64,000 nucleotides of DNA from Oxytricha trifallax (Eukaryota; Ciliophora; Spirotrichea; Sporadotrichida; Oxytrichidae): contig ARYC01001458.1 of NCBI GenBank assembly GCA_000711775.1, forward strand, positions 26,901 to 90,900. The letters are read 5' to 3'. The translations under genes were made by a program, and so were the position numbers. Below, in pieces: positions 11,811 through 25,834 of this stretch (its first letter is position 1; each line of letters starts with the position of its first letter). Below the pieces are notes generated by a model, which saw nothing but the letters and a program-made list of their open reading frames with translations, made no database searches and was not told the DNA's origin.

Positions 11811-14529
11811 TTTTCTTAATAATTAATTTCTACACAAATTTTGATAACTCTATCAAATAAATGGTTTGATTTTTAATTAAATAATTAATATTATAAACTC
11901 ATCATAAAAATAAATTTAATATTAAAAGAATAATTTAATCATTTTTGATTTTAATTTTGATTATTAACATTTTTAAATATTTTAATATTATGAAATTTAT
12001 ATTTCTATTTTTTAAAAATATGATAAGAATTATATTTTTATATTTAATATAATTAAAATATAGTTTGATTTAATCCATTAATGAGCAAGCATTTTAATTT
12101 TTTTAAAAAAAATATTTTTAATGATCTTCAAATCTTTAGCAGTCACCAGAATAAACTAACTTAACATACTAACACTCTCCGGCAGAAGAATTGAAGTGGA
12201 TTATAATTACATAATGAACTCTCTAATGATATAGTGTGATGTTTGAATGTAAGTATTTATATTTTAAATAAAAAATCTATTATTGGATTTAAATAGATAT
12301 TTATTTACTATTTTGTAATAAGGTTTAAAAAAACAGATATTTTACTAATAAAAAAAAAGATACTTATAATTTTACATTAATCTAATATAGTTATATTGTG
12401 ATTAAGTTTTATCCTAAAAAAATTGAACAATTCTATTTTTTTAGATATAAAGATTATTTAATTTTTTAATTTATCGAAGTTAAATAAATTACATTTAATC
12501 ATTTTATTCAGAAACTTCTTCACTTGCGCTATTTATTTCATTATAATTTACTAATTATAGCATTAAATTACGAAATAACCTGATTGATTTGTCGCTCTCT
12601 TAAACTATTCCATTACCATTTTTTTAAAATTAAAACCCAGCTTCATTAAACACAATTTTTTTGAACAATAATAATCACTAATAAATTAAAGCATTAGTGA
12701 ATAGCTATAGACATTTAAATAGAATAAATTTAATGTGTAATAGAGTAATAAGATTGAAAGCAAAAAATCATATTTTTAATTCTTTTTTATTTCTTTTAAT
12801 AAATAATTGGATCTTTATGAGAGGAAAAAAAACAATTATTACATAAAAAATTTGATTGACAAAGTATATCAATTTCTAAAGCAATTAATTAACATAAACT
12901 ATCTCTCTAAATTTTACATATTTCTTAATAAATATCTAAAATTATTTTTGTAATGATAGTTTAAAAAACCTGCGTATAAAATTGAGAAGTTTTATCAAAC
13001 AGAATTTAATTAATTTTAATAATAGCAATCAAATTTAATAATATATGGTATTATTTAAAATTGATTTATTTTTGAATTATTCAAATTTAATTGTGCTTAG
13101 ATATAAAAAAAACAAACGTATTTATTCATATTTAGTTTATAAAATTTATAAATTAAATGTAAATTAATTTAATTTCTATTACAATATAATAATTAAAACT
13201 AATATAAGATATTTATCTATTTAATCAATAATTAATAATATATAATTATTTAAAATATATGATTTTTAAAAATTCAATTATTTTTCAAATATATTTAAAT
13301 TAATAGTTGAATTAAATAAAATAATAAACATTATAATAATACAATTTATTTTTATATCCTGATGACATCTTGTAGATGTTTTAATTTATTTTATATAGGA
13401 AATAAAATTCAAAAAAATATATATATGAATTTTGATTGGATTTAAATTTAATGATTGTTTCTTGGTCTTGATTTTAAAATTAAAGATTATTAAATACAGG
13501 GAAATGATTATTTACAAAAACATGTTTATTAATTATATCTATCAATGCTTAAAGTTTTTTGTAATCAAAATTTTCTTCAACTTAATAATTATATGCTATA
13601 GATATTTCAATAAGAATATTTTGGCTATAAAATAATATTTTGTTTATTATTTGAATTAATAATTGAAGAATAATCGTGCTAAAAAACTTCATATAATCTA
13701 TAAAATAAATACATTTAATTTAACTCTAATTAAAATACTTTTCCTGGATATTTATTTTCTTATAAAAATCTATCAAATTACTTCAATTTTTCTTGAATTT
13801 TCAGATAATTAATTTACAAATCTATTAATTACAATTAATAAAAAATTTAATTCATCTCATAATTATAATTAATATTAATTAAAGAAGTGATTATTTAATC
13901 TTAAAATTATGAATCCAAAAATAATTTTAGATATTTTTCATTGGAATGATTTATACTTCCCAAATAAAAGCCACTTATATTTCTTAATAAAAAGTAAGTA
14001 ACTAGTGAAAAATTTCAAACAAATGAATTATTTATATTTAAAATAGAAAACTTTAATTGACGTTACAATTATTTCAGCTTTCCAATTTTGAAAAAAGCAA
14101 TAAATAAAACTATGAATATCATAAATTAAAATAATAATAGATAAATTAATTAAATAATAAACTATAAAAATTTAAATAAATTAGACTTATTATATCAACT
14201 CAAATGATTACCCTATTTATGATGCTTTGCTATTTTTAAATTCTATACTACAATTTTAAGTTAAATTAACTTTTAAATGAAATGATTTTGACTATTTAAT
14301 TTAGAAATACGACAAACCTATTAAACATAATTTCTATTTATTATAACTCCTTGAATTGAAAATTCAAAATTTTATTCATTGTATATTTTAGTTTTACACA
14401 ATTTATTTGAACCTAATTCTTAAATAAAGTTTAAATAAATTTAAGATTATTATTAATTCCCCTCTGTTTTCTATTTTAAATCAATTTTGTTATATAAAAA
14501 ATATTAAAATGTCTTTAAGTATTTAAGTA
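11811..14529. other. AT-rich germline DNA, no gene seen
   Basis: Mostly A/T. A slightly G+C-richer spot near 12130-12240 has short protein-like frames in two registers, too little to call. A frame at 13432-13635 is Ile/Lys/Phe/Asn-rich noise. Confidence 0.45.
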
Positions 14530-15550
14530 GTTAAGTCATATTTACTTTTGGTAATCTTTCAAATTTGTTGTCCTTAAGTATTTGTAAGCTTGATAGTAGA
14601 GAAGATGAGGATTTTAAGGATTTTGCTGTAGTTAATTCTGCTGCTGATTAAACATTCCTAGGCCTGGTGCGCCTACAAATGCATTGCCTGCTCCTATATT
14701 GTAGTTTGGCACTTTATTGTTTGCGTTCTGATTGCTTGTGTTAATTTAATCATTATTTGGATGATTTATTGTAACAACAAAATTAATAAATTAATAAACT
14801 GTGTGTTAGAGCTTTATAATCTCTAACCACTAATTTTACTTGCTTTAATTTATATGTGAGACATCTTGTAACATATAAGAATAAACTATTTAATTCATTT
14901 CTCTTTTAAAGTTAAATTATTTTTATTTTTTAAAGTATATTCTGTTTTATTGAATTAATAAAATTATTTATAATAACATTATTAATTAATAAGTTTTTTA
15001 CATAATAAATAAAATTCAATAAAATAATATTTAATGAAATATAATTAAATATTTAAATAATTAGATCTTAGTATTAATATAATGAAAGAAGAAGTTAAAT
15101 GGTGGATAAGTAGTCAAGAACTTTAATAAGCTTTACTTCTACTAATATTTTTCAACTGCGTTAAAGCCCTTCTGAAGATGAGGTTGGCTATTTTGCGTTT
15201 AAAATTTCCTTGAATATATAACATTACCTCGCATGAATTTAACAGTTAAGTATCAAATAGATGGCGGAGTATCAAGCTTTTAAAATGGGGGAAATAGGAC
15301 TAAAGCAAGCAATCATTAGATATTCTATCTACTCAGTTAGTTTATTAAGATACCACAGCGAAAGTATATATATATATATATAAATTAAGTCATCAATGAG
15401 ACTTAAAATAATTTCATGTGGATATAATGTACTCTTTGATCGAGCATCCTCGATTTAAATTTATATTCATCGAACATTTTTATAGGAAAACTGTTTAGGA
15501 TAAGAGATTCTCGTTTTGAAAGATTTTTAACTTTTTACTCACGCTCTGAA
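14530..15550 (-). repeat. R1 repeat, copy c
   Basis: This copy keeps the longest open minus-strand pieces of the family. About 14750-14536 is open in the ciliate code and reads ...NAFVGAPGLGMFNQQQNQ..., Gln/Asn-rich, ending at TGA. About 15275-15114 is a second open piece containing YIQGNFKRKIANLIFRRAL. The order and flanking AT blocks match copies b and d. It may be a dispersed pseudogene family or an old transposon whose ends are lost. Confidence 0.6.
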
Positions 15551-18500
15551 AAGATGAATAAAATGATGGTCAAACTTATAAAATAGTAAATATTATATTA
15601 TTTTATTTTTTCTTAATAAATTTTAATATAAAAATATAATATTTTTGTTAGAAATTCAATTTAAATAAAATGCTTTATAAAATTTTAAATTAATATTATA
15701 TATAATTATATATTATGATTCAAAAATATGAATGAAATTTTTATTAATTATTAGAAGTGAACTAAATTAAAAATCATCTTAAATATAAATTATAATTAAA
15801 ATTATAATTTATTTATTAAGGAAATTTATTTTCCCAGATTTTGAAATATTGCTAATAAATATTTAATTAGTTAGTTAGTTAGTAAAGTTATTAGGAAATT
15901 AATATTATGGCCTTAAATATTTTCTTCTCAATTTTAAGTACAATTGAAAACTCTCGAAGAAGATATATAAAGATTTATGCACTTCTTTAATTATAAATAA
16001 AAAGTTATTTATTTACATTCCTCTTAATCGCACATTTACACATATTTACTATAAAACCTGTCAATTCATTTCACTTAAAAATTATATTCAATAATTTTGA
16101 ATTTAAATTTAAACTATAAAATATCAATACCTTTAAAATATAAGCATTTAAAAGACTACTAATCAATCCAAATATACTATTTAAAGTGGCATTTTTGAAG
16201 GCTGATTATTTTTTAGTAATTACATATATTAATTAATGAAATTCAAATTAAACTTGACATTATTTTTCCAGGAAGCAAGAATTTCAGTTGACAGAAGCTT
16301 AGAATGAATTATTAAAATATGTTGATATCAAAAATATTCATTATAGTGCATCATTAATAATACAAAGTTAATTTTCTAAATTTTAAAATAAAAGGCACCA
16401 ATTTATTGATTTATTTTAAACAAATCTATGTTTAAATTTTTAAAAAGAATAAGTATTTAAAAATTTAATATGTATAATTACATTTTGTAACACTAAATTC
16501 TTAAAACATTAATGAAGAGTTTTGATTTTATGTAAATAACATTTCTTACAAGAAAAAAACTTTTTTAAAATTAAATTACAGTTTCTTGCTCAATTAACTA
16601 TTAATAAACACTTCTGTAGTCTTAAAAAAATCACAGTCAATTTTAATGGAAAATCAAAGAATTTTTAAAAATATATTTTCAATTATTAAAATAATTATAA
16701 AATTTTTATAAAAAATGAGATAAATATTCAACATAACATTAAAATATTATTGAATGAAATCTATTTTATTTTGATGTATTTTATACTTATAATTTTTTAA
16801 TTGGCTTTTTCCCTTACTTCCTCATACTTATTATTTCTTGTATTTTTAATATGAATTTAATTTTTTGACAAAATACCAATTAACCAATAATAGTAATATA
16901 TTTAAAATAGTTAAGTAAATCATAAATTTACTAATATATAAAATGATTTTTATTTTTATAATTATAAAAAGATTTACGAAATTTAATATAAATTAATTTA
17001 TTCTTTATTTTCATCGTTTTTTAATTGGCTTTTATTTAACAAAAAACTTATATATTATTTTTATTGGAAAGATGAATTATTATTTTATTAGTTGCAATAT
17101 AGCAGAGTTAAGTCTATGATTTCCTTTATTTTTAATGCAAGTAAAAAAGAATTGTGAATGAAATAAATATTATTTAATTATTTTATTTCATCTTCAATCT
17201 ATAAATAAAACATTTTCATTATAATTTTAAATAAATTATAAATATTTTAATGTTATTTAAAATTTACAAATAAATATCTTATTTATATTTATAAATAAAA
17301 CTTATAAATAGATTATAATTTTATTATAATTAATGATTATAAAATGAGAATATCTGTTTTTTAATTATTTAAACAAAATAAAATATAAAAAAGAAGGTTA
17401 TAATATATTTGGTAGACGGATTGATATTAATATTACTACTTAGTTCATCTCGAGTAAGTTCAATTGTATATTTTTATTAAAATATTTAGAAAATTCATTG
17501 GAATATTAAAAAGATAATATTCGAAAGTAAAGTTTATAATATTAAATAAGTAGTTTTAAATTAAATTTAACTTAATTTACTTAATTATAGAATTATTATT
17601 ATTTTAATTTAAAAAAAGGTATAATTATTCCTTATTATTAATTAACTCAATTTTAATTAAAATAAATAGAAAAATTATTTATTATATTTTTTTAGTTATA
17701 ATACTTTTCAATTTTAGTTAGTTAGTAAATTACTAAAGTAAGTAAAAGGCAAAAATACAAATGAAATTACGAAATAAAAATACACCAGAAATAAGTGTAA
17801 TTCATTACACCAAATGTTTTGTCCAACTTTTTAATTTTAATTTATAAAATATATAATAAACTATGATTTTTTGTTAAAATTTATTTGCATTTGTAATTTT
17901 TTTAAATTCCATAAAATATAACTTAATTGACAGATTATTAGTATTAAATTATCTTTTAGTATTATATATTGGAAAATATGAGCATTTAGATTTGAGTAAC
18001 AATAATTATTTTATTATTACCAAAATTATCAATAATTAAATAAAATAAATCATTTAAACTCATTTGAATTTATTAAAATTTTGTTTAAAATAAGTAAATA
18101 AGAAGTATAGACAAACAATTCTATTTATTTTTATTTCAAAATATTAATTAAATTTAGCAATAAATTCAAAAAAACTTTTTAATTGATAAGAATTAACAAT
18201 TAAACAAAATGTATCTAAAATTAATACGGATATCTTAAAGATTAATTTATTATAATTCAAATCCTAGTGGGATGCAATCACTAGAAATGAGAGTTGCATA
18301 TTCTTTATTATTTTTTAATATTTTAAAGAATAATTGATATTATTTTTATTGTTATTTTTTATTTATTTATACTTTATTTTATTATTTATTAATTAAAATT
18401 ATAATTATATTTTTGATTAAAAATTTAAACAATATAGTAGATTATTTAACAAAAGTAATTAAAATCAATACTAATAAGGGAAAATTTGAGAATAAAAACT

Positions 18501-18699
18501 TCGAAATCATTAATGACAAACTTTTTACTCGCCAATACTATAAAAACTTTTGCATATCTAATTATTTTTATATATCAATAATTATTTAACGTTTAACTAT
18601 AAATTTATTAATGAATCATGCAGTTAATCGTAATAAAATAGTAATAAACTTACTAAATTAATAAGTATATGATGTTATGAAAATATAAAATACAAAATT
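15551..18699. other. AT-rich germline DNA, no gene seen
   Basis: A/T-rich throughout. A short stretch near 17750-17830 has a protein-like frame (KGKNTNEITKQKYTRNKC) that I do not consider sufficient for a call. Confidence 0.45.
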
Positions 18700-19105
18700 A
18701 TTTTTGAAATACATTTGGATTTGGAAATTAATTAAAATTATATTTATTTAATTGCAAAAATTAAGTTAGTGGCAGTTAAAGTTTACTTATTTAAACGATC
18801 TTTGGCATTTTTGATGATAGAATTCAAAATTTCCTGGATTTTATCATTAGAGGTACTATTTTATCGCATCCCTGTGGCGAGATAACTTCACTTTAATTAA
18901 ACACCTCTAGATTTGATAAAATTGACCCTCACATTAAAGTGAAGTTATCTCGCTTCAGAGATGCGATAAAATAGTACCGCTAATGATAAAATCCAAGAAA
19001 TTTTGAATTCTATTATAAAAAATTCCAAAAATCGTTTAAATAAGTAAACTTTAACTGCCACTAACTTAATTTCAATTTAATATATTTATTATTAATTTCT
19101 ACAAT
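18700..19105. mobile_element. hairpin (MITE-like) element H, copy 1
   Basis: Near-complete inverted repeat of about 405 bp. Outer bases resemble ATTGTAGAAATACATTTG on both sides. Next come GTGGCAGTTAAAG and its complement, then a block ending GGATTTTATCATTAG and GTACTATTTTATCGCATC, and a short spacer around 18900-18935. No coding capacity. Related copies lie at 28235, 32963, 50268 and 53621. Flanks are ATT and AAT. Confidence 0.85.
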
Positions 19106-19275
19106 AATTATAAATAATACGAAATTATTAAATTTATTAATTATATTTTTTAATTGAAACATTAATTTTCAATCATATAAATATATTGTATTATTTAATG
19201 TTTTATTGATAATTATTATTTATATCAACGAAAATATAGAAGATAAACAATTTAACTTTTATATTTATAATATAA

Positions 19276-19608
19276 ATCATTTAGTTTCGGACCTATTTTC
19301 CAGATGATTGATCGAATTACTAATTTTTATAGGGTAGGGGTTCAAAACCCAGGGTTCACTTATATTTTTACCTGGTATAAAGTATGAAATATCTCAGAAT
19401 TCTGTAGTATATGTACCTGATAAAAGCACGGGATACTCGTCTGGAGCTGATATGACGTAAAATGGTAGCAGATGACCCTGCTTGGAAAACCGGAGTAGCT
19501 ACATGGAAGGAAGGACACTTTTTTCGACTACGGTCAAGTTTGGTGGTGACCACACCTGATGCTTCTGGAGGGGAGGTCGGGAGGAATATTACCTTCAGTA
19601 GAATTTTC
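19276..19608 (+). mobile_element. GC-rich SINE-like insert with 8-bp target duplication
   Basis: A 333-bp block much richer in G+C than its surroundings, flanked by TAATATAA at 19268-19275 and 19609-19616. Near its left end GGTTCAAAACCC (19339-19350) fits the RNA polymerase III B-box consensus GGTTCRANNCC, and TTAGTTTCGG about 50 bp upstream could be a weak A box. These suggest a short retroposon of polymerase III origin. No tRNA fold was recognised. The minus-strand 61-codon frame across it is probably incidental. Confidence 0.45.
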
Positions 19609-19616
19609 TAATATAA

Positions 19617-21044
19617 CTTAACTTACTAGTTGACTATTAAATTAAAAATTATAATAATATATATATCTTGCATTTAAGTTGGTAAGCATTTGCTTTAAAT
19701 GCTACAATTTGTTTATTATTTTATAAATGTGTTTGTTAATTGTAATTTAAATTATTGGAATCGTATAATAGATATGAATGGATATAAAAGCACATAAAAT
19801 TTTAATATCACTATTTTTGGCATACTATTTAAATTTAAACTCTTAGGAATACTAATTTCAACAAATTAATCAAAATATATTAAAGAATTTCAAGAAACAA
19901 GATTGAATTTTACTAATGCTAATAAAATCTTAGGATTTTACAAATCACAATTTATAGATTAAATTAATTTAACAAGCAAGCTATTCTTTCTTTTTTATAG
20001 TCAAAAAAAATATATATTATTTTCTAACTTTATTTTATTTTTATAAATGTTCTATTAAATACAATAGACATATCGAATGTAATTTCTATAATGTTTTATA
20101 TTAAAGATATTAAAGAGATACATGAAGAAAAGTAACTAAATAAGTCTTGAATATTCCTATTTTTCAATAATGATATCATTTTGAATTAAATCAATTTAGA
20201 AAATTTTATAATATTTTTAAGCATTATAAATTCTAATGCAATCATTATTTATCTTAAAATTAGATAAATAAAAAAAATTTTAATAACATTAAATATTAAT
20301 TAGAAAATACTAAATAAAAATAAATTTATAAATTATTTCTCTATATTTCATTAAACAAATACTTACTAATAGTATTTAATGTTATGAACTCTGTTAGGTA
20401 ATTTAAGTCTTGCAAGGTTATTCAGTATAATTATTTGCTTATATAGAAATTAATGGGTTAACAAATCTGTTGAAATAAATATTTCTTAAAAAATGATAAT
20501 GATATCCATTTTAATTTTTTTAGAAAGATTATTATAAGATTAATATTTAAAAATATGTTAAATAAATAAATAGATCAATTACAAATTCTTTAATATAGAA
20601 TTTTAAACAAAATATTTTTAGAAAAAAAATAGCTGTAAATTATTATAGAATACTGATTAATTCAATAATTTTAATACTAAAATTAATAAAATTGTGAAAA
20701 ATAATTCAAGCACTCTAAATACTGTATCTAATTTATTATATTTATAAATATTAATATAATATTTTATTAAACAATTCAATCTTTAAATAAAATTTAAAAA
20801 TTGAAAAATTTATTATTAAAAAAATTAAAAAAAAAATATCTAAATTAATGATTATTAAGATTGGTTTTAAATTATTTTATTTATTTGTATAATTTAAACT
20901 ATAAAAATGTAAATTAATTATAATTTTATTTTATAATAAAATAAATATTTAATATCTATGATAATTAAATTTTCAAATATTTTATATAAATTTTATCATT
21001 GTATTATATTTATTTTATATTTTCTTAATATTATATTAATTTCA
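19617..21044. other. AT-rich germline DNA, no gene seen
   Basis: No coding-like composition or repeat recognised. Confidence 0.5.
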
Positions 21045-22350
21045 TATTTATTATGACTTTTTTCGGCTCATTGACTCTACGTCCATTCATTAGGTCTAAG
21101 TGGATCATTTTAAACTTCTTTGCATTTATTCCAAAAGTATATATCACTGTTTTCAAGCAAATTTTTAATTGCTGCTTCCATTTTTTCTTAATTTCACTCA
21201 GCAAATGGCAATGCTGAAACAAGTTAATTGAAATCATTATACACTGGTTCCTTCTTGAGTTCTATTTCTCTCTTTTTGTCATAGATTCTGATTTCAACTT
21301 TCATAACTTGGTGTCCAAACTGTTGCTAGCATTTACAAATTATTTTCTAAACGTCTATCTTTTATTGTGTATGCAATTAATAATTATTGGCAAATTATAG
21401 AAATATGAGTATCTTCTTGACAATGAAGACTTGCCTTTTACTTACTCAATTATAATGGTTTATAGTAATCTATAGAGTTTTAAAATCCAAGTAAGTGCTC
21501 AAATAATTTAGACTTCAAGTTTTTAGGAAGTTTAACGAGTTTGTTTACTAATATAAACCTATTAGCATAAGGGAAGAGCAGATAGGGTCTTTAAATTATG
21601 ACTCTGCAGAGAATTAAAAAGTTATCCTAGGCCAGGTGCATCAAAAAAAGCTTATCCTCTTCCATTGTATTTTTGTGCTTATCTCGAATGGCATATGTAA
21701 ATCAAATTAAATTAAGTGTAAAAATATAAAATAATAAAATGTTTTAGATAGAACCCTACAAAGTCTGGCTAAATATGCTATTCTCTCCTTATTTTGTTTC
21801 TATTTTAGGCATCTATTTACTCTTTTAAAGTTAAGTTATTTATATTTGTTAAAGAATAAGCTTCATTGGATATATAAAAAATAAAAATAAAAATAATTAT
21901 TATATTAATAATAAAAATAAATTATTACTTTATTCACACAATAATAAATTCAATTTAGTTATATATTGAAATTTAATTTATATTTTAAATAATTAAATTT
22001 GAATAAAATATAATTAAATTAAAATATAAATGCGTGACTGTAAGATAAATTTAAAAATATAAAATTAATTCTTTATATTTACTTATAATGATTCTTCTTC
22101 TTTTAAGCCTGCTGAATATCTAAAAACCATTGAATTTAGATATTCCCTGATTATATGATAATTACTTAGAATGAATTATGGCTTTATATGTAGAAGAATG
22201 ATGGAAGATATTGAGCCACAAAAATGGAAAAAGAGATTCAAGCAAACAAAGATTTTCTTCAAAATTGATTAGTTAAAAAAAGTACCTTAACGAAGGGGTA
22301 TTAATTTTTTACAAGAGCGCTGTGGTTTAAAATATTTTTATAGTGGAATT
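21045..22350 (-). repeat. R1 repeat, copy d
   Basis: Matches copy b over about 21055-21345 and copies a and c around 21620-21860. Minus-strand pieces, in several frames, read AIKNLLENSDIYFWNKCKEV, MKVEIRIYDKKREIELKKEP and FFDAPGLGQLF. Together with copy c this implies an ancestral minus-strand coding region with a Gly-Ala/Asp-Ala-Pro-Gly motif and a lysine-rich part. No known family is assigned. Frame breaks and TGA stops make it a relic. Confidence 0.6.
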
Positions 22351-23922
22351 CTATAGATTTTTTCATCAAATATCTGCAAATTACTACTATTTACTTAAAA
22401 CAATATGATTACATATGAATTCTTATTAGTATACAAGATGCTCATTTAATAAAAATATCTTATAACTAAAAAGATTCTTTAAAATTATTTTAGTCTCTTG
22501 ATATAAATTATTTCGAAAAATCAACTTAAATTAAATAAAAATTCTAATTAATATTTTAATTTATTCATTTGTGGAACAATATAAATCATGTTAAAATTTT
22601 TTTGTAATTTAAAAAAAAAAGATTGTATTATTTAAAGAAAAATTAATTTGCAATATTTTTAATAAAGATTTTTTTACTATTAAACTTAGATAATTTATAT
22701 TTATTATAGCATTTTTGATCTTCTCAATTTGTAAGTGCAATAGAAAACCAAAATTGAGCCAAGATTCTTTCTACAATTTTAATTTATGATAAAAATTAAA
22801 TTATTTAAAAATATTTGTCTCATTGACTTACATACATATTTTACTTGTAAACTTACGAATAATTTCTCAAGAATCCATATTTATTAACTTATAATAAGAT
22901 AATTTAAACTATTAAATCATGAATTATAAAATCATAAATTTTTTTAAAAAAACAATAAATTAATCAAACAAATATGAAAAAGAGGGAAACTGTTTTCTCT
23001 TTGAAGTTACTTTTCATTTTTTAATTAAAAATATTAATTAATAAATTCAAATTATACATACCATCATTTCTTAGGGAACATTAATAGGCATAGATTTTGA
23101 TTGAATTATTGAAACATTTTACTCTCTAAAACTTTATTCGTAGAGGCTATATTAGTAAATAAAATAAAAGCCACAAATTTATTTTAATTTTTTTTGTAAA
23201 ATAAACGTTCTAATTTTAAAAAGAAAAAGATTTATAAAAAACAAATATGCATATTCAGAATATATACAATACTAGATAAAAAAAATTAAAAATAATTCAA
23301 ATCTTTATTAACAATTATATTTTTAATAAAAATAACTAGAATAACAATAAACAAAATATTTGACTTTATTAACAGACAATCAACATATTTGTTGCCTTTT
23401 AATAAGTTAGTGTGGATTTCAGTTGGTAAAATAAAAAAATAATTGTATTTAATATTATTCAAATAAAATATAAAACTCTTAAATTAAATAAGATAAATTT
23501 ATAATATTTCATTATATTATTATCCTACTTTATATATTTTATATTTGTTGTATTATATATCATATAATAAAATAATGGCTCTTAGTAATTAGTTTATATT
23601 TACAACTTGATATTGAAATAATATTAATAGGTAATTGATTTCTTTGACAAAAAACAAATAAAGCAATTAAAAAAATTTAATACATCTATTTTGTTAATTA
23701 AATATAGAATAAAAAATAAATACAAAATTATTGATATCATTAATCATTTAAATTATAATTTATAAAATATCAATTAAATTAAAATATAATTTTTAATTTT
23801 ATTTTAGAAGATGTTTTATTAAAAATAAAACAGTGGTCTACTCTCTCTCATTTTTAAATTTATAGTTAATAGAATAAAATAAAGAATTTGATTACAATAA
23901 AAATATTATTTAATATTTTAAT
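22351..23922. other. AT-rich germline DNA, no gene seen
   Basis: Only A/T-rich sequence with chance frames up to the Rep element. Confidence 0.5.
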
Positions 23923-25834
23923 ATTATTAAAATACATTTGAAATTGAAATTTTAGATTAATCAATTAAATCATTTTAAATTATTTATTATAACTGCCTCC
24001 AATTAGGAGTGATCTTAATCGTAATTTGATTTTAAAAATAATTATGACCAAATAAATAAATAAATAATTAAATATATAATTGTGTGCAAAAGTGCAGATT
24101 GTGCAAAAATATAATATTCCAACAAATGTGCAGGTTGTGTGCAAATATATATATATATAAATTATATAATTAATCTTATGAATTTATAAATGTCTAGCAA
24201 ATAAATATTGGTATGAAAGGCACCTTCTCATTTTAACACTAAGTACTGTAATGACTCTTAAATGTCAAAGAGCAGTAAATAGTACAACTATAGACATGAT
24301 TTTTTCTTGTAGATCTCCGGGTCTGTTACATTAAACATAGCAGAGAAGATTCATTAAAAGCTCCAATCAAACTAACCATCAATCACCTATGTCAATGTCT
24401 TTAGCAAAGAGAAGAGCAATAATACCTACTTCCACATAATGATATCGAGAGACTCTAAGGGCATCAATAGAGAGTACTTTAAAATCAAGAATGTTGGTGG
24501 ATGCATACTCTTCAAGAACTTTGACCTCTAATTCTCAGAATTAAAGATTAAGACCCCTGAAGAGTTTTATATCGCACATTGGGATCTAAACAATATTTAC
24601 GGGTGCTAGAAATAAATGCAATTAGAATACGTAAAGATAGCTGCTAGGAAAACACTTGAGGAGATGAAGCAAATACTACAGAAGAGAAGTTATAGTCATT
24701 ATGTTAAGGAATTTTTGGCAGAAAACATTGCCCACGGTTCTATGACTTTCGGATAGTATTTACTCAAAGACTTAAGAGATTCTGATGCTGTAGCTTAGAT
24801 TTTCCAACAACAGTAGATACTGAACAACGTTCATCAGATACTTAAGCAAATCGGCGCGGTGGAAAAAACAAGATATCTAGTAAAGAGCAAATAGAGAAAT
24901 ATGTTAAAGATAACAGACACTACTGCGATGAATCACATAAACTTACAGATTAAATGTTAAGAAATCTAGGATACTTGGATATTGCAGAAGCACTTTATCA
25001 ACTACTATCAAAGAGAAGACAAGGAAATTCATTGTGTATAGATGTATGGCGCAGAGAACACCGGCAAGAGCACTATCTTGGAAATGGTTGATTCTTTCTT
25101 TATCTGTGATGAGCTGAACCCAGGGCCTTCTCATTTTCACGTTGATACAAGAAAGCTTAAAAAAGAGCCACATATAGTTCTTATCGATGAAATGAACCTT
25201 GAAAAGTTCTTTAGCAGATATAAAATTCCCGCGATGAAGAATAACTAGAGGGCAAAGGATCCGCAGTTGATGTGAAATTCGGAGCGACAAATGTACTTTT
25301 TAAAGACTGCTGCACGATCATTACGACTAATGAATTTTCCTAGAACAAAATGTCATGATAAGATCAGGATTACTTCGAGAGAAGATGCTTAATAGAATCA
25401 CCAAAGGTAAATCAGGAAAGCTTAAGTTCCCCTTCAATGAAGTACAGCTAGCAAATTATCTTTTGAACAGATCTGAGGAGGAGTGCATTTCGACAGAAGA
25501 CTCAGAACTCTAATAGAATAAGCATGAGAGACAATGATGCAGAAGATCATTATGGTAAGTGACATTTATAAATTCATAAGATTAATTATATAATTTATAT
25601 ATATATATATTTGCACACAACCTGCACATTTGTTGGAATATTATATTTTTGCACAATCTGCACTTTTGCACACTATTATATATTTAATTAAATTTATTTA
25701 TTTATTTGGTCATAATTATTTTTAAAATCAAATTACGATTAAGATCACTCCTAATTGGAGGCAGTTATAATAAATAATTTAAAATGATTTAATTGATTAA
25801 TCTAAAATTTCAATTTCAAATGTATTTTAATAAT
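23923..25834 (+). mobile_element. Rep-helicase element with ~280-bp terminal inverted repeats
   Basis: Left arm 23923 to about 24192 and right arm about 25558 to 25834 are inverted copies with only a few differences, so the element is fairly young as DNA. They include AACTGCCTCCAATTAGGAG and two short repeats related to GTGCAAAAGTGCAGATTGTG. Flanks are AAT on the left and ATT on the right, both fitting ANT. The single gene inside is a Rep-type superfamily 3 helicase relic. The outermost bases (ATTATTAAAATACATTTG) resemble the ends of the small hairpin elements. Confidence 0.85.
24262..25537 (+). pseudogene. Rep-type superfamily 3 helicase, decayed
   Basis: In the ciliate code one frame runs from ATG at 24262 for about 330 codons. 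It contains the Walker A motif GAENTGKST, then HIVLIDEMN (Walker B). In the next frame come IITTNEFS (motif C, ending in Thr-Thr-Asn) and DYFERRCLIE, an arginine-finger position. That motif order is that of replication initiator (Rep) helicases of small circular DNA replicons. The expected N-terminal HUH nickase motifs are not clear; TYFHIMI is the nearest. Breaks seen: a frameshift near 25231-25240, an in-frame TGA at 25356-25358, and another frameshift near 25400-25415. The gene lies entirely between the inverted repeats. Plasmid-, virus- or transposon-derived origin cannot be separated here. Confidence 0.75.

Noticed and set aside
18245-18295. tRNA-like ATTCAAATCCTAGTGGGA
   Set aside because: T-loop-like bases only; no acceptor, D or anticodon stems could be drawn.
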